This document shows, piece by piece, positions 1 to 12,917 of a stretch of DNA of 64,000 nucleotides; the stretch's first letter is position 1; the number at the start of each line of letters is the position of its first letter. The DNA lies in the NCBI RefSeq assembly GCF_003201355.1, contig NZ_QICL01000009.1, positions 95,027-159,026 on the forward strand, written 5' to 3'. The translations under genes were made by a program, and so were the position numbers. The notes beneath the pieces were generated by a model. The model was given only the letters and a program-made list of their open reading frames with translations, was not told where the DNA came from and ran no database searches. Origin of the DNA: Indolivaga alginatilytica (GTDB lineage Bacteria > Bacteroidota > Bacteroidia > Bacteroidales > Dysgonomonadaceae).

Positions 1-193
1 ATTTACCGCTATTACGTCCATCAGTACAGAAAAACTCCCAATCGACAGTATCATCCGACCCTGTGCCTGATAAATATTGTATGCCAGTTTCGGTAGGATG
101 AAAAGACTGGACTTTATTTTGTGCATTTATACATTGTGAGGCCAAAATACCGCAGAATAGCATAAATTGGAATAAGAGGTTTCTTTTTTTCAT
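1..193 (-). CDS. Secreted glycoside hydrolase, GH2-like N-terminus (partial, runs off left edge)
   Basis: Only the first 64 codons lie in the window. They start at the ATG read from 193 and stay open to base 1. The translation begins with a lysine/arginine-rich start and a hydrophobic stretch ending in CINAQ, a typical signal peptide with cleavage before Q. It continues with GTGSDDTVDWEFFC and DGRNSGK, a pattern I associate with the sugar-binding N-terminus of large GH2-like enzymes in Bacteroides pectin loci. It is the last visible gene of the long minus-strand operon, 84 bp after the GH2 gene, with a palindromic repeat in the gap. It is probably another RG-II side-chain enzyme. The catalytic domain is outside the window, so family and substrate cannot be fixed. 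Confidence 0.55.
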   Translation of the reverse strand, partial: MKKRNLLFQFMLFCGILASQCINAQNKVQSFHPTETGIQYLSGTGSDDTVDWEFFCTDGRNSGK

Positions 194-220
194 AGTCTAA
201 TATAGAGTTCTATTGTTATT

Positions 221-248
221 AAGGTCTCAGACCTTTTTATTACTTTCG
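221..248 (-). repeat. Palindromic intergenic repeat R1, copy 1
   Basis: The core AAGGTCTCAGACCTT at 221-235 is a perfect palindrome apart from its central base. On the minus strand it is preceded by AAAGTAATAAA, like the other copies at 42261, 43053, 47184, 50547, 53341, 54325 and 61046. It lies about 35 bp upstream of the start codon at 193. Confidence 0.7.
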
Positions 249-277
249 AAAGCATTTCATTAAATACTTTTATCTAC

Positions 278-3538
<3,261 letters not shown>

Positions 3539-3561
3539 TTATCTTGTAACTTGTAACTACC

Positions 3562-6500
3562 TTACTGCATATCTAAACCATCGAACCAAAGTCCGTTAAG
3601 ATTTTCACCGCTTATCACTACCCTGTAATGTCCTGCATTGATATAAGCTCCTGTGGTGGTGCTTACCATACGCCATTTTTCGGGAGCCGACGGAAATTGT
3701 ATGTTGTCTTCACGCATAACCCTGTCATCCGAAGCCAATACTTGAATTTTAGCGATGATGGGTTCTTTAGTCACATTCATATACTTGAAACGAAGAGCAT
3801 ACACTCCCGCCAATCCGGGTGAAATAGTCCAAGTGATACTATGTGCACCATTTTGTACTATTTTCATTCCGTCTTTTTTGCGGTGAGTAACTTTTTCCCA
3901 GCCTTTTCCTTTGGTGATGGCTTCTTCTGCTTCGTAACTGATTTCTGGGCGAAGATTAGGTTCTTCTATCCAATTGATTTGAGGAATGGCTACAATGTAT
4001 TTATTTCCTCTGATTATGACCGACTGATTTTTAGGATATGATTTCTTTACAAAACCTGTATCTTCTTTGATATAAATATCAGCATTGTCAATCAAACTAA
4101 AACTAATTTCTTTAGAGTCTTTGTTCGGAATTATATATTCTGCTCCGTATAATAACGGAGGAAGTGTTTTGAACTCTTTGCCTGTATCGAGCCACGATTT
4201 TTGCGTACCTCCTTTTACATCAGTAATCAGTTGAGGCGATTGTGGTGCAGCCTTAATGCTGTTATCTGTGGATGCGATAGCAACAGCCGAAAGGATAGCT
4301 TGCCCTGCTGTAGTATTCGGAAAAAATATTTCTAGCATACCGTTTTTAGCAAAGGCTTTTACTGTCCTTTTCAGTAATTTATCATGTCCTGCCTCTTTCC
4401 AAATATCCAGATTTTTCAGAACAGTATCTCCACTTATTGCCACGTCAAAGATGCGGTAGCCTTCACAATCCATGCTTCTATCGGTTCCCCACCAAGGTTC
4501 GATAAAATACATTTCTACCAAATACTCTCCATCGGGAAGGGGAAATTGATATTTTAGTTTGTCTCGACCATAACGGAAAGTTTGAAATAATTCCCAATCC
4601 TTAGTGCCTTCAATAGGGTCTTTAGTAACTCGTTGAGAAGCTAAAAAATTAGGCAGATTGCCAAATTGATCTGTCCACGAAAGAGAACCCCAATAGTTTC
4701 CGTCTTTTTTATGTACATCGGCAGACCACAGGTTACCGTTTTCGTCTATAAAATCACCCCCTCCGCAATTGATACGGTAGAGGTAATTGTATCCATCTTG
4801 GGGTAAAGTTTGATTGGTTACATTTTTATATAATTTACTAAAATCAGGAGATTGAGGTAAGTTTTCCAGAACAATATAATCTTCGGCAACGGCTTCTCCG
4901 TTTACATATCCCACTGCATAAAGTACATTATAACGAATGTCTACATTATCCCATTGGAAATGTGTGCCTATACCACCTCTGGTGCGTTTACCTAACGAAA
5001 TGGATTTTACATCGTTGAAAAGTTCAACTTCGTCACAATTTGAATATACAATAATGCTGTCTTTTTTGCCTGCTTCTGTCCATCGGTGATTCCAAGTATG
5101 AGAAACCAGATAGACCATTGGTGCTTCTTCTTTCGATACATAATTGGAACGGTACATGTAATATACATCCAAAGGCTCTTCCCATGGTGTGACCAAACCT
5201 TTATAATTGAAAGGTCCTATACGGTCTATATCCCGAAATCCTTCTTCGTTCTGTATTCTACCGGGATTATCGTGCGAACTGTATATCCACTGAAATTGTC
5301 CGCAGACACTGTCTTTAGCTTGTTCTGCTAAACGGATTTTCATTTCCATGAGAAGGGTCATTCGATCTTCACTCCAAATGCCGTCTTGTTTAAATCCGCC
5401 TTCGGTATGTAGTCCGATACTTCTCCATGCTCCATATTCGCCGTTGAGTAGTTGCTCTTTTTTGCTAAGCTCTTTGTCATATTTATAAGGGTCACCTCCA
5501 TAAGTTCCCGACCAGTTTTGCACTACATTCCAATCCGTTCCTGCACCTCCATTACATGTCGTAACCAAGCGTTGTGAAGGTGAAGTCGGATCCATCTCAC
5601 GAATAATATCTGTACATTCTTTAGCGAAATCTTCGGGTAGTGTGCTTTCGTTTTGCAATCCCCACAAAACAACTGAAGGGCATGAACGTCTTTCTTTCAC
5701 CCATTCACGCAGATTGTTCTTAAAATTTTCTCTAAATTCGGGGGTATCGTACCATACATGGGCGGATAACTGAGTCCAGAAAAGCGTCCCCGTTTTATCC
5801 CACATATTCTGATAGATAAGGTTGTGCGGTTGGTGAGCATCCCGAAAGGCATTAAATCCTGCTGCTTTCATCTGACTGATACGTGATAGAATCTGTTCTT
5901 CGCTGAAAGCATGGCTGTCTCCCAACATGTGTTCGTATTCGCAAACTCCATTTAGAAAAACAGGCTTACCATTCAAATAGAATCGCTGGTCACCATCTGT
6001 ACGATAGATAGGCCACGAAATCCAACGGAAACCATAAGCGGTAGTTTCTTGGTCGATGGTTTTCCCATCTTCTTTTATCATAGTTATCAATTTGTAGAGA
6101 TATGGATTTTCGGTATCCCATAAATGTGGATTTTCGATGTCTTTACTCTTTTGACTGATAGTTTTTATTTCGTTGGGTTTTAAGATTACTTTATCGGTAA
6201 TACGCTCTACCTGAATACCGTCTTTGTTAACCAGCTTTTGAATGACCTCAAAAGTTCGCTCTCTTGAACTATAATTTTTGACTTCTGTATTTACATTTAG
6301 CGTAAATGTTTTTTTACTACTACCAGTGGGTTCGTTATTCCATGCATGAACACCGAAAGGTTCTATTCTCACTTCATCTGTAACCACTAATGTTACAGGT
6401 CGGAAAATACCCATAGGTTGAGAACCTTCAGAGAAACCCCATTCTGACGAACAACCGCCACATACCCAAGGCAAATCAGAAATCATAGATGGATGGTCTG

Positions 6501-8013
6501 CCTGCACCGCTAATGTATTAGGGCGGTCAAAGTTGACAACGTCTGTTACATCTAAAGTGAATGTGGTACGACCACCTGCATGGTAACCCACTTTTTTACC
6601 ATTTACAAATACGGTTGCATACGAACCCACACCTTCAAAATATAGAAAGTATCTTTTATTTTCACCTTGCTTTTCTACATTGAAATCTTTTCTGTACCAG
6701 GAATATCCGTGTTTATTTCCATGTTTCAGGCGTCGTATACCCTCATATTTGTCCCAATTGTGAGGAACACTTACGCGCTCCCATTGAGTATCGTTATAAA
6801 GCGGATTTTCAAATCCTTTGTGAGCATCTTTGTTTGTTTCGTTTACTATTGTTTTCCAACCTTCATTCAAAGAAAACTCTTTTCTGAAAGTTTCTTTGTC
6901 GGGTTTTGGGAAACGAAGAAGACTCTTACCTAAGTCTTTAGATGTAGCTACGGCGATTGCCCGTTGATCATTCTCATTCACTCCACAATAGAAGTGATAT
7001 ACAGTTCCATTCCATTTTACAACGTACGATTTGTGAGCAAAAAGATTATCATATTTTTCAGAAGGGATAATCAAATCTTCACCATCCCAATCTGTCCAAT
7101 TGACTAAATCATACGAGCATGCAAATGTATTGAATGCTTTATAAGGGCGGTCTTTACGAAAAGCACTGAAATAGAACATCACATATACATCGCCTATTTT
7201 TTGTATCACACCGTCGCCTGTAATACCTTCTTCGTGGTTAACTATCGGATTGCCTTTATAGCGTTTCCAGTTAACCATATCTTTTGACAGGGCAATACCT
7301 ATGCGTTCGGCTTTTACATTATTGGCAGGATTGATACCGCCGGCATTGTAATACATAATGAAAGGATAGCCCAACGTCTTTTTCTTGTCCCAAATAACAG
7401 ACGATTTGTATTGTGTAATGTTTTCCCACCAGCCTTTATTAGGGTCTAAAGGAGAGAGAACTGGCTTATCTAAGTATTTCCATTCGTGAGCTTTGGTTAT
7501 ATCTCCATCAGTATAAGCAATACCTTCTTCTAGTCTTCCTTGTTCGTATCCTTGACCAATACCTCCAAAGTATGACAACCAATATTTATTATCGAATTTC
7601 TGAGCTTTATAACTTCCGCCCCATTCGTAATCTATGAGGGAGATATATCCTCCACGTTGATTCTCGTCCCATCTGCCACTTCCAATCTGAGGGAAAGACA
7701 TTATTCTACCAAGTGTTTTCCATTGCAAAAGATCGTCGCTTTCAGCTAACCATGTCTCATATCCACGTCCGTCTTTGCCCGATTTTCCGTCATAAACTAG
7801 ATATGACATATACCATTTTCCATTCTCTCGAAAAACGGTAGGGCAATCCATCTTATATTTGTTATCGGAAGGAGCAAGTACAAGCCCATATTTAAACGGA
7901 GTTTTTACTTCTTCATATATTTTCTGCATTACATCTTTCGTTACTGTCTTTTGTGCAGACAGTAACGATATATAGGTAATGCATAATAGTATGGTAGCAA
8001 ATATTTTCTTCAT
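3562..8013 (-). CDS. GH137-GH2 fusion: beta-L-arabinofuranosidase / beta-glucuronidase-like enzyme with malectin domain
   Basis: This 1483-residue secreted enzyme has a signal peptide ending near LLSA-Q. Residues about 35-370 form a five-bladed propeller (KYGLVLAPSDNK, DCPTVFRENGKW, AERIGIALSKDM) that matches the N-terminal half of B. thetaiotaomicron BT0996, the founding GH137 beta-L-arabinofuranosidase. E157 and E236 are candidate catalytic acids (inference). Residues about 378-1000 are a complete GH2 enzyme, with acid/base E789 in WGLQNES and probable nucleophile E859 in NGEYGAW. A malectin-like domain (about 1070-1245) and a final carbohydrate-binding beta-sandwich follow. In BT0996 the two halves remove beta-L-arabinofuranose and beta-glucuronic acid from RG-II side chains. 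The gene follows GH138 across a 100-bp gap that holds a hairpin repeat. Confidence 0.82.
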   Translation of the reverse strand: MKKIFATILLCITYISLLSAQKTVTKDVMQKIYEEVKTPFKYGLVLAPSDNKYKMDCPTVFRENGKWYMSYLVYDGKSGKDGRGYETWLAESDDLLQWKTLGRIMSFPQIGSGRWDENQRGGYISLIDYEWGGSYKAQKFDNKYWLSYFGGIGQGYEQGRLEEGIAYTDGDITKAHEWKYLDKPVLSPLDPNKGWWENITQYKSSVIWDKKKTLGYPFIMYYNAGGINPANNVKAERIGIALSKDMVNWKRYKGNPIVNHEEGITGDGVIQKIGDVYVMFYFSAFRKDRPYKAFNTFACSYDLVNWTDWDGEDLIIPSEKYDNLFAHKSYVVKWNGTVYHFYCGVNENDQRAIAVATSKDLGKSLLRFPKPDKETFRKEFSLNEGWKTIVNETNKDAHKGFENPLYNDTQWERVSVPHNWDKYEGIRRLKHGNKHGYSWYRKDFNVEKQGENKRYFLYFEGVGSYATVFVNGKKVGYHAGGRTTFTLDVTDVVNFDRPNTLAVQADHPSMISDLPWVCGGCSSEWGFSEGSQPMGIFRPVTLVVTDEVRIEPFGVHAWNNEPTGSSKKTFTLNVNTEVKNYSSRERTFEVIQKLVNKDGIQVERITDKVILKPNEIKTISQKSKDIENPHLWDTENPYLYKLITMIKEDGKTIDQETTAYGFRWISWPIYRTDGDQRFYLNGKPVFLNGVCEYEHMLGDSHAFSEEQILSRISQMKAAGFNAFRDAHQPHNLIYQNMWDKTGTLFWTQLSAHVWYDTPEFRENFKNNLREWVKERRSCPSVVLWGLQNESTLPEDFAKECTDIIREMDPTSPSQRLVTTCNGGAGTDWNVVQNWSGTYGGDPYKYDKELSKKEQLLNGEYGAWRSIGLHTEGGFKQDGIWSEDRMTLLMEMKIRLAEQAKDSVCGQFQWIYSSHDNPGRIQNEEGFRDIDRIGPFNYKGLVTPWEEPLDVYYMYRSNYVSKEEAPMVYLVSHTWNHRWTEAGKKDSIIVYSNCDEVELFNDVKSISLGKRTRGGIGTHFQWDNVDIRYNVLYAVGYVNGEAVAEDYIVLENLPQSPDFSKLYKNVTNQTLPQDGYNYLYRINCGGGDFIDENGNLWSADVHKKDGNYWGSLSWTDQFGNLPNFLASQRVTKDPIEGTKDWELFQTFRYGRDKLKYQFPLPDGEYLVEMYFIEPWWGTDRSMDCEGYRIFDVAISGDTVLKNLDIWKEAGHDKLLKRTVKAFAKNGMLEIFFPNTTAGQAILSAVAIASTDNSIKAAPQSPQLITDVKGGTQKSWLDTGKEFKTLPPLLYGAEYIIPNKDSKEISFSLIDNADIYIKEDTGFVKKSYPKNQSVIIRGNKYIVAIPQINWIEEPNLRPEISYEAEEAITKGKGWEKVTHRKKDGMKIVQNGAHSITWTISPGLAGVYALRFKYMNVTKEPIIAKIQVLASDDRVMREDNIQFPSAPEKWRMVSTTTGAYINAGHYRVVISGENLNGLWFDGLDMQ

Positions 8014-8040
8014 AGTACGTTTTTTGAAATACTTTTATCC

Positions 8041-8100
8041 ATAGGGGCAGACCAGTTTGTCTGTTCTATATGGGGTGAACAAATAGGTTCCCCCCTCTAT
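8041..8100. repeat. 60-bp imperfect inverted repeat R2, copy A
   Basis: The unit starts ATAGGGGCAGACC and ends GGTTCCCCCCTCTAT. Its outer ends pair, and each half contains its own smaller palindrome (CAGACCAGTTTGTCTG and GTGAACAAATAGGTTC). It fills most of the gap between the GH138 and GH137-GH2 genes. Copy B at 16954 has the same organisation. Such a unit could form a stem-loop in the operon transcript. Confidence 0.7.
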
Positions 8101-8113
8101 TTAATCTAAAATA

Positions 8114-10792
8114 TCAATAGAATAACCAATCAATTTTACTTGAAGCATCTTCTCCTCCAAATCCTGCATTATGAGGTGTGATTTTCTGATTAGCATCTAT
8201 AAATCCGAGAATCATTAAAGCTCCTTTACCCAAATTCAGCGTATTTTTTCCTGCAGGGAAAGTATAAGAGTGAATATTGACAGAACCTCTTCCCGGAATG
8301 TCTAAAGCATTGGCTATCTTAACATCTCCTTGTCCGTATTGATTGGCACTTGCGTCTGTCTCTAAGGTAGGAGCTTTAGCATATTCTTTACGTTCGGTAT
8401 TAAGATATCCAACTAAGATACTAACAGGTTTCAGACTTTCGAAAGATAGGGTCGTTCCATGTTCTGCTTGTTTATCCTGACTAAAGCGAATTGCCTTCAT
8501 ATTCTTCAATTCAGGAGAGAAATCTCCGATCACAAAATCTTTATCAGAGAATACTCTTTCTCCTTTTTTAATAAGGTAAGAGACTCCTTCTTTATTATCT
8601 ATCTTAACCTCAACAGGTTTTAGTACATCAAAGGTTTGATTATCTGAATTTCCATTCTTTTTGATAAACTCAACATTTTTCTTGAAGTTTGCTAATTCTG
8701 CTTGGTAGTGAGGCAGAAGTTCTTCCCACGTTTTATTTTTTGCATCATCGCCTCCAATCGGAATACGGCGTTGAGCTGTTTGCATACTATTTGCATACAG
8801 ATAGGCATCTTTGGTAAGATTTACTAATTGTTGATAATATTCCAAACTTTTTTCGATATGAGGAATTGCATTCTCCAGGTCTGCAATTTTATTAGAATGT
8901 GTATATTGAAGTATTAGCATAGCAGCTTTTACTTTTTCTGAGAAGAAGTTAGCAAATGCCTGATAGCAATACATATCGTTTTTCAGACGGTTAAACTCGT
9001 CTTTATTTTTATTTACTTTAGGTGCAGCTTTGTCTATAGCAGCAACGGCAGCATTACCATGCGCAACGGCTTCAGAAATCAACTGAGGAGGTGTTTCGCC
9101 TACATGAGGTTGTTTGTTCCATTCTTTGTTCATGTAATCAATTAGCATTTCGCCCTCGGGTCCGCACGATTCGTGAAATCCGGGATATACTTTCCATTTG
9201 GCAGGATTCACTAATTGACTTAAGAACATGCCCAATAGGAGGGTTTGTCTGTTTCCTTCGGTAATGCCGAATTTGCGAAGCAGTTTAGGTGCTATTTCAC
9301 CCGATTGTTCGTAAGCTTCGAGTATATTCTTACCTTCCTCGCCACAACCGTACATATTGTCGAGTTGTTTTGTCCAGTATTTTATTTCATCATTTCTGTC
9401 TCTGTTTACATTCCAAGCATAACGTCCCCAAGCTTGATACCAAATCCAATCTCGTTCCATTTCTTTTAAACGAGGTTCAGTTTTATCGGCAGTATAAGGC
9501 CAGTCCCAATATGATGCTTGTGGATATAGGTGAAGAGCATTGGCTCCATGTACTTTATGCATAGCTTGTACACATTTCTGGATAAAATCGGGAGATCCGT
9601 AACGGAAAGGCTCAAGATTAGCTAGAATATGAACATTTGATATATGTACTGAACCCAAGCTACTAAGATCGGTATGAATCTTAGACCACGAACCTCGAGG
9701 TTCGTAAGTGGTTAACGATTCTCCATTGTATTTGTGCATGGTATACAAGTTCTTGTAAAGGGGTAGGGAAGCATCCATCACCATTTTGGCATCAGTATCA
9801 TGTGCTCTTACAACTATTGGAGGTTGTATTGTAGTATTTAATTTAGCTAAACCATCTTGTACTCCGGGAATAATCGTTTTAGTGAACCATTCAACATCAT
9901 CTTCATAAGTATCCATTGCTTCTCCCAAGCAAACTAAAAGTCCAACATTAGGATATTTCTCAATAAATGCAGCTACTGATTTTCGAGTATAATCCGAAAT
10001 AAGTGGCGTAATGGGGCGGCTTCTATCTTGTGTCTTTATTCCATAATGTTCGGCAAAAGGTTTAGATACGAATATATTGTAAAACATCTGTATAACCCAA
10101 ATACCGCGTTTGTCGGCTTCTTCGGTAAGAAATGCAAACATATCTTCATTCTTTTTGAATGTTTCATCGTCTACCTCTACTGCAAATGGATAATCTTCCA
10201 GTTTTACCAACGAAGCAAAAGGATGCCCGTTCCATAAGTATAAAGAGTTCATTTTATTTTCGACCAACATATCCAGATATTCAATCCACAATGCTTTATC
10301 ATAAAACCAAGGGAACGTTTCAGGGGTATATGGATATTCATATACATTTCTGCCAGGTAGATAGTATGGTTTTTGAATACCTACACAAGCACCACGCAAA
10401 ACCATTTCGGGCTGATCTGTAATGTTGAAATTTGCAGGTAGTTTCTTTTCCTCTTTAATTTGTTTTACCAATTCTATACAACCATATAATGTGCCTGAAG
10501 CGTCATTGCCTTTAATTGAAATCAATCCGTTTTCGGATGCTATTGTATATCCTTCTTTTGCTAAAGAATCGGTTTTATTCTCGCTTATAGTAATAACTAG
10601 TGCGTCGTTATTCTCGTTTACAGTTTTTATTGAAACTGTATATTTAGCTTCTTCAAGAGCTGATTTTAATTTCTCAACACCAAAGGATACACGAGTTGAC
10701 GGATTGTCTTCGACTATGATTGTTACTTTTTCCGTTGAGCACGAAATAAATAAAATCATAGAAAAAATAGCTAATATTAATTTATGCTTCAT
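8114..10792 (-). CDS. GH138 alpha-D-galacturonidase-like lipoprotein
   Basis: This 892-residue protein has a lipoprotein signal with lipobox ISC at C18. Residues about 20-125 resemble the small alpha/beta domain found before TIM barrels in GH20-like enzymes. The barrel follows (RGACVGIQKPYY, WVIQMFYN, LLVCLGEAMDTY). From memory, the GH138 family (B. thetaiotaomicron BT0997) removes alpha-D-galacturonic acid from RG-II and uses two glutamates 67 residues apart. Here E291 (CLGEA) and E358 (YNGES) have exactly that spacing, which supports the assignment. The C-terminal part (about 560-892) has a helical stretch and a beta-sandwich. It would act on the galacturonic acid decorating the rhamnose of chain A. 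A GH115-like or GH20-like enzyme is the main alternative. Confidence 0.7.
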   Translation of the reverse strand: MKHKLILAIFSMILFISCSTEKVTIIVEDNPSTRVSFGVEKLKSALEEAKYTVSIKTVNENNDALVITISENKTDSLAKEGYTIASENGLISIKGNDASGTLYGCIELVKQIKEEKKLPANFNITDQPEMVLRGACVGIQKPYYLPGRNVYEYPYTPETFPWFYDKALWIEYLDMLVENKMNSLYLWNGHPFASLVKLEDYPFAVEVDDETFKKNEDMFAFLTEEADKRGIWVIQMFYNIFVSKPFAEHYGIKTQDRSRPITPLISDYTRKSVAAFIEKYPNVGLLVCLGEAMDTYEDDVEWFTKTIIPGVQDGLAKLNTTIQPPIVVRAHDTDAKMVMDASLPLYKNLYTMHKYNGESLTTYEPRGSWSKIHTDLSSLGSVHISNVHILANLEPFRYGSPDFIQKCVQAMHKVHGANALHLYPQASYWDWPYTADKTEPRLKEMERDWIWYQAWGRYAWNVNRDRNDEIKYWTKQLDNMYGCGEEGKNILEAYEQSGEIAPKLLRKFGITEGNRQTLLLGMFLSQLVNPAKWKVYPGFHESCGPEGEMLIDYMNKEWNKQPHVGETPPQLISEAVAHGNAAVAAIDKAAPKVNKNKDEFNRLKNDMYCYQAFANFFSEKVKAAMLILQYTHSNKIADLENAIPHIEKSLEYYQQLVNLTKDAYLYANSMQTAQRRIPIGGDDAKNKTWEELLPHYQAELANFKKNVEFIKKNGNSDNQTFDVLKPVEVKIDNKEGVSYLIKKGERVFSDKDFVIGDFSPELKNMKAIRFSQDKQAEHGTTLSFESLKPVSILVGYLNTERKEYAKAPTLETDASANQYGQGDVKIANALDIPGRGSVNIHSYTFPAGKNTLNLGKGALMILGFIDANQKITPHNAGFGGEDASSKIDWLFY

Positions 10793-10817
10793 AATTTATA
10801 GATTTTGGATCAAGGTT

Positions 10818-10871
10818 GCAGACCCATTTGTTATTATTTCTTCTTATAGAGGCAGATCTATGTATCTCCCT
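10818..10871. repeat. Degenerate intergenic repeat, R2-like (copy C)
   Basis: The gap between GH127 and GH138 contains CAGACCCATTTGTTATT and then TATAGAGGCAGATCTATG followed by TATCTCCC. It resembles R2 copies A and B but has lost pairing at several positions. It sits in the same type of position, between a stop and the next start of the minus-strand operon. Confidence 0.4.
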
Positions 10872-10885
10872 TATATTGATAGATT

Positions 10886-12913
10886 TTATCTTTTTAGATT
10901 CATCCAGACAGTCATATCCGATTTACCTCTGTTACCCCAAGCGTAGTAGGGGATTAATTTTACTGAACTAAGCTTATTTACAGGTGATACTTCACGATAT
11001 AGAGTGTTATCCCAATTACTATTTTCAATATATGCTTGTCCTTCTAAAGCGACGAATTTACTGTTGTCAATATTCATAGAAAGAGGAGTAAACTTAACAT
11101 CAGAAGGAATAACTACTTGAAATATATCTTGTTTAGACAGATCGTTACTTTCCAGACAGTATACAACAGGCCCTCTTTTAACTGCAATCTGATTGCGTGT
11201 TTCTTCTACCAAAGGATTTGTTTCTATCAATTTGGCTTCCATTGGGAGATTTAGTTCTATTTTGTCGCCGTTTTTCCATGTTCTTGTTATTTGAGCATAG
11301 GAACCCGATTCTAAATTGGCTTCTTCCTTTTCATCATTAACGGATATTGTTGCTCCTTTACACCATCCAGGAATACGCATCGAAAGAGTAAATGATTTCT
11401 TTGGTGCTTTATCAATAGTTAATGATATTTGTCCATCCCATGGATAATCAGTTGCTTGAGTCACCTGAATGTTTTCACCGTTTTTAAGATTGGTTTTTAA
11501 TTGACTTCCTCCATAAAGGTTTACGTATAAACCATCCTCTGAAAGATTATAGACATAATTCTGAACTTCCGAAATAGTTCTCACTGTATTCGGAGGACAA
11601 CAGTTTGATAAAGCTATATAAGGAATTCTTCCTCCCGACCAACGCATGGTATACGGAAACTTATTGGAAACTGCTAATGGATTTGTATAGCAAAAATCAA
11701 GACCATTGAGACTTACCCCCGATAGAATACTATTATAAAGAGTCAGTTCAACAATATCTGCATATTTGGCTTCTCCTGTTAATTGTAGCATCCGCCAATT
11801 CCATAATAGGTTACCTATGTTAGCACAAGTTTCGTTATGTGCCGTCATATTAGGCAGTTGATAGTCTCTACCGTATGATTGGTGTGTTTTCTGAACCTCC
11901 AATGGATCATAGGATGTTCCGTTGGGAGATACTCCATCGTAAAGAGCACCGCAAGCTCCCGTAATGTACATTTTGGTATTCACCATATTGTCCCAGATCA
12001 GATTCAACGGACGAAGTAACGATGTGTCACCCGTTTCTGCATACACATCGGCAACTCCTGCATACAGATAGTTTGCACGTACAGCGTGCCCCATAGCCTT
12101 AGTTTGCTGACGGAACGGAACTCTATCCTGATTATCGTCTGTGCCGTTCTCCATCAATCCTCTGATGTCGATAAGGCTCTTCGATAATTCCAAATATTTA
12201 GGATCTCGGGTTGTTCGGTACATTTCAACCACTCCCATATAATGCGAAGGGCAAATTGCATTCCGAGCTAGTTCGGGTGATGCCGTTTTATAGAAATTAT
12301 AGAGGTAATCGGTTGCCTTGATTGCTACATCCAATAAGGTGCGTTTTCCCGTAACCCGATAGTGGAGGCAAGCCATAGTCATAAGATGCCCCATATTATA
12401 AGTTTCGAAGTTCAACCGATCGTCAAAAGCCTTTGCTTTTTGTCCGTTTTTACGTTCTTCGATCATAACGGGTGTGTGGATATATCCGTCTTCACGTTGC
12501 GATTTAGTAATAACGGGGATAATCTCGTCCATCAATACCATCAGGTTTTTATCTCCTGTAGTGGCATATAGACTAACCATACTTTCGAATGCTTTGTAGA
12601 AATCACCATCGTGAAAGGGAGGCCCTACGTGCGACCCTGTATCTAATCGGGCAGCTATTTCAAAGTTTTTAAATGAATGGCTGATGCTTTCAGCCATATA
12701 GGTTTTCATCAGTTCGGGCGACATCGATTGTTTGCAGACTTCAAAGCGATCTGCCCAAAATCCGTTTGTCCATCGAACATCGCTCATTCCCACACCCGAA
12801 AGTTTGGCATACGGGCTTTGAGAAGTATTAACCAAACTCTTATTCTGAGCGACCGACGTAAAAGTGCCACTCAAAAATAATGCGGATAAAAATATATAGC
12901 TTAATTTTCTCAT
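10886..12913 (-). CDS. GH127 family enzyme (beta-L-arabinofuranosidase / aceric acid hydrolase type)
   Basis: This 675-residue protein has a signal peptide (cut near TSVAQ) followed by a DUF1680/GH127 (alpha/alpha)6 barrel and beta-sandwich. GH127 enzymes are zinc-dependent and use a cysteine nucleophile. The expected ligands are present: E361 and C363 in HNETCANIG, and the paired C438-C439 in SNCCPPN, with spacing close to characterised members. In the B. thetaiotaomicron RG-II locus the GH127 enzyme BT1003 removes the branched acid aceric acid from chain B. That role fits here, but beta-L-arabinofuranosidase is the wider family activity. It starts 4 bp after the stop of the GH78 gene and is clearly co-transcribed. 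Confidence 0.85.
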   Translation of the reverse strand: MRKLSYIFLSALFLSGTFTSVAQNKSLVNTSQSPYAKLSGVGMSDVRWTNGFWADRFEVCKQSMSPELMKTYMAESISHSFKNFEIAARLDTGSHVGPPFHDGDFYKAFESMVSLYATTGDKNLMVLMDEIIPVITKSQREDGYIHTPVMIEERKNGQKAKAFDDRLNFETYNMGHLMTMACLHYRVTGKRTLLDVAIKATDYLYNFYKTASPELARNAICPSHYMGVVEMYRTTRDPKYLELSKSLIDIRGLMENGTDDNQDRVPFRQQTKAMGHAVRANYLYAGVADVYAETGDTSLLRPLNLIWDNMVNTKMYITGACGALYDGVSPNGTSYDPLEVQKTHQSYGRDYQLPNMTAHNETCANIGNLLWNWRMLQLTGEAKYADIVELTLYNSILSGVSLNGLDFCYTNPLAVSNKFPYTMRWSGGRIPYIALSNCCPPNTVRTISEVQNYVYNLSEDGLYVNLYGGSQLKTNLKNGENIQVTQATDYPWDGQISLTIDKAPKKSFTLSMRIPGWCKGATISVNDEKEEANLESGSYAQITRTWKNGDKIELNLPMEAKLIETNPLVEETRNQIAVKRGPVVYCLESNDLSKQDIFQVVIPSDVKFTPLSMNIDNSKFVALEGQAYIENSNWDNTLYREVSPVNKLSSVKLIPYYAWGNRGKSDMTVWMNLKR

Positions 12914-12917
12914 TCTC

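Noticed and set aside
221..248. R1 core as an intrinsic terminator
   Set aside because: The stem is only about 7 bp and T runs are not consistent between copies; several copies lie immediately before starts within apparent operons.
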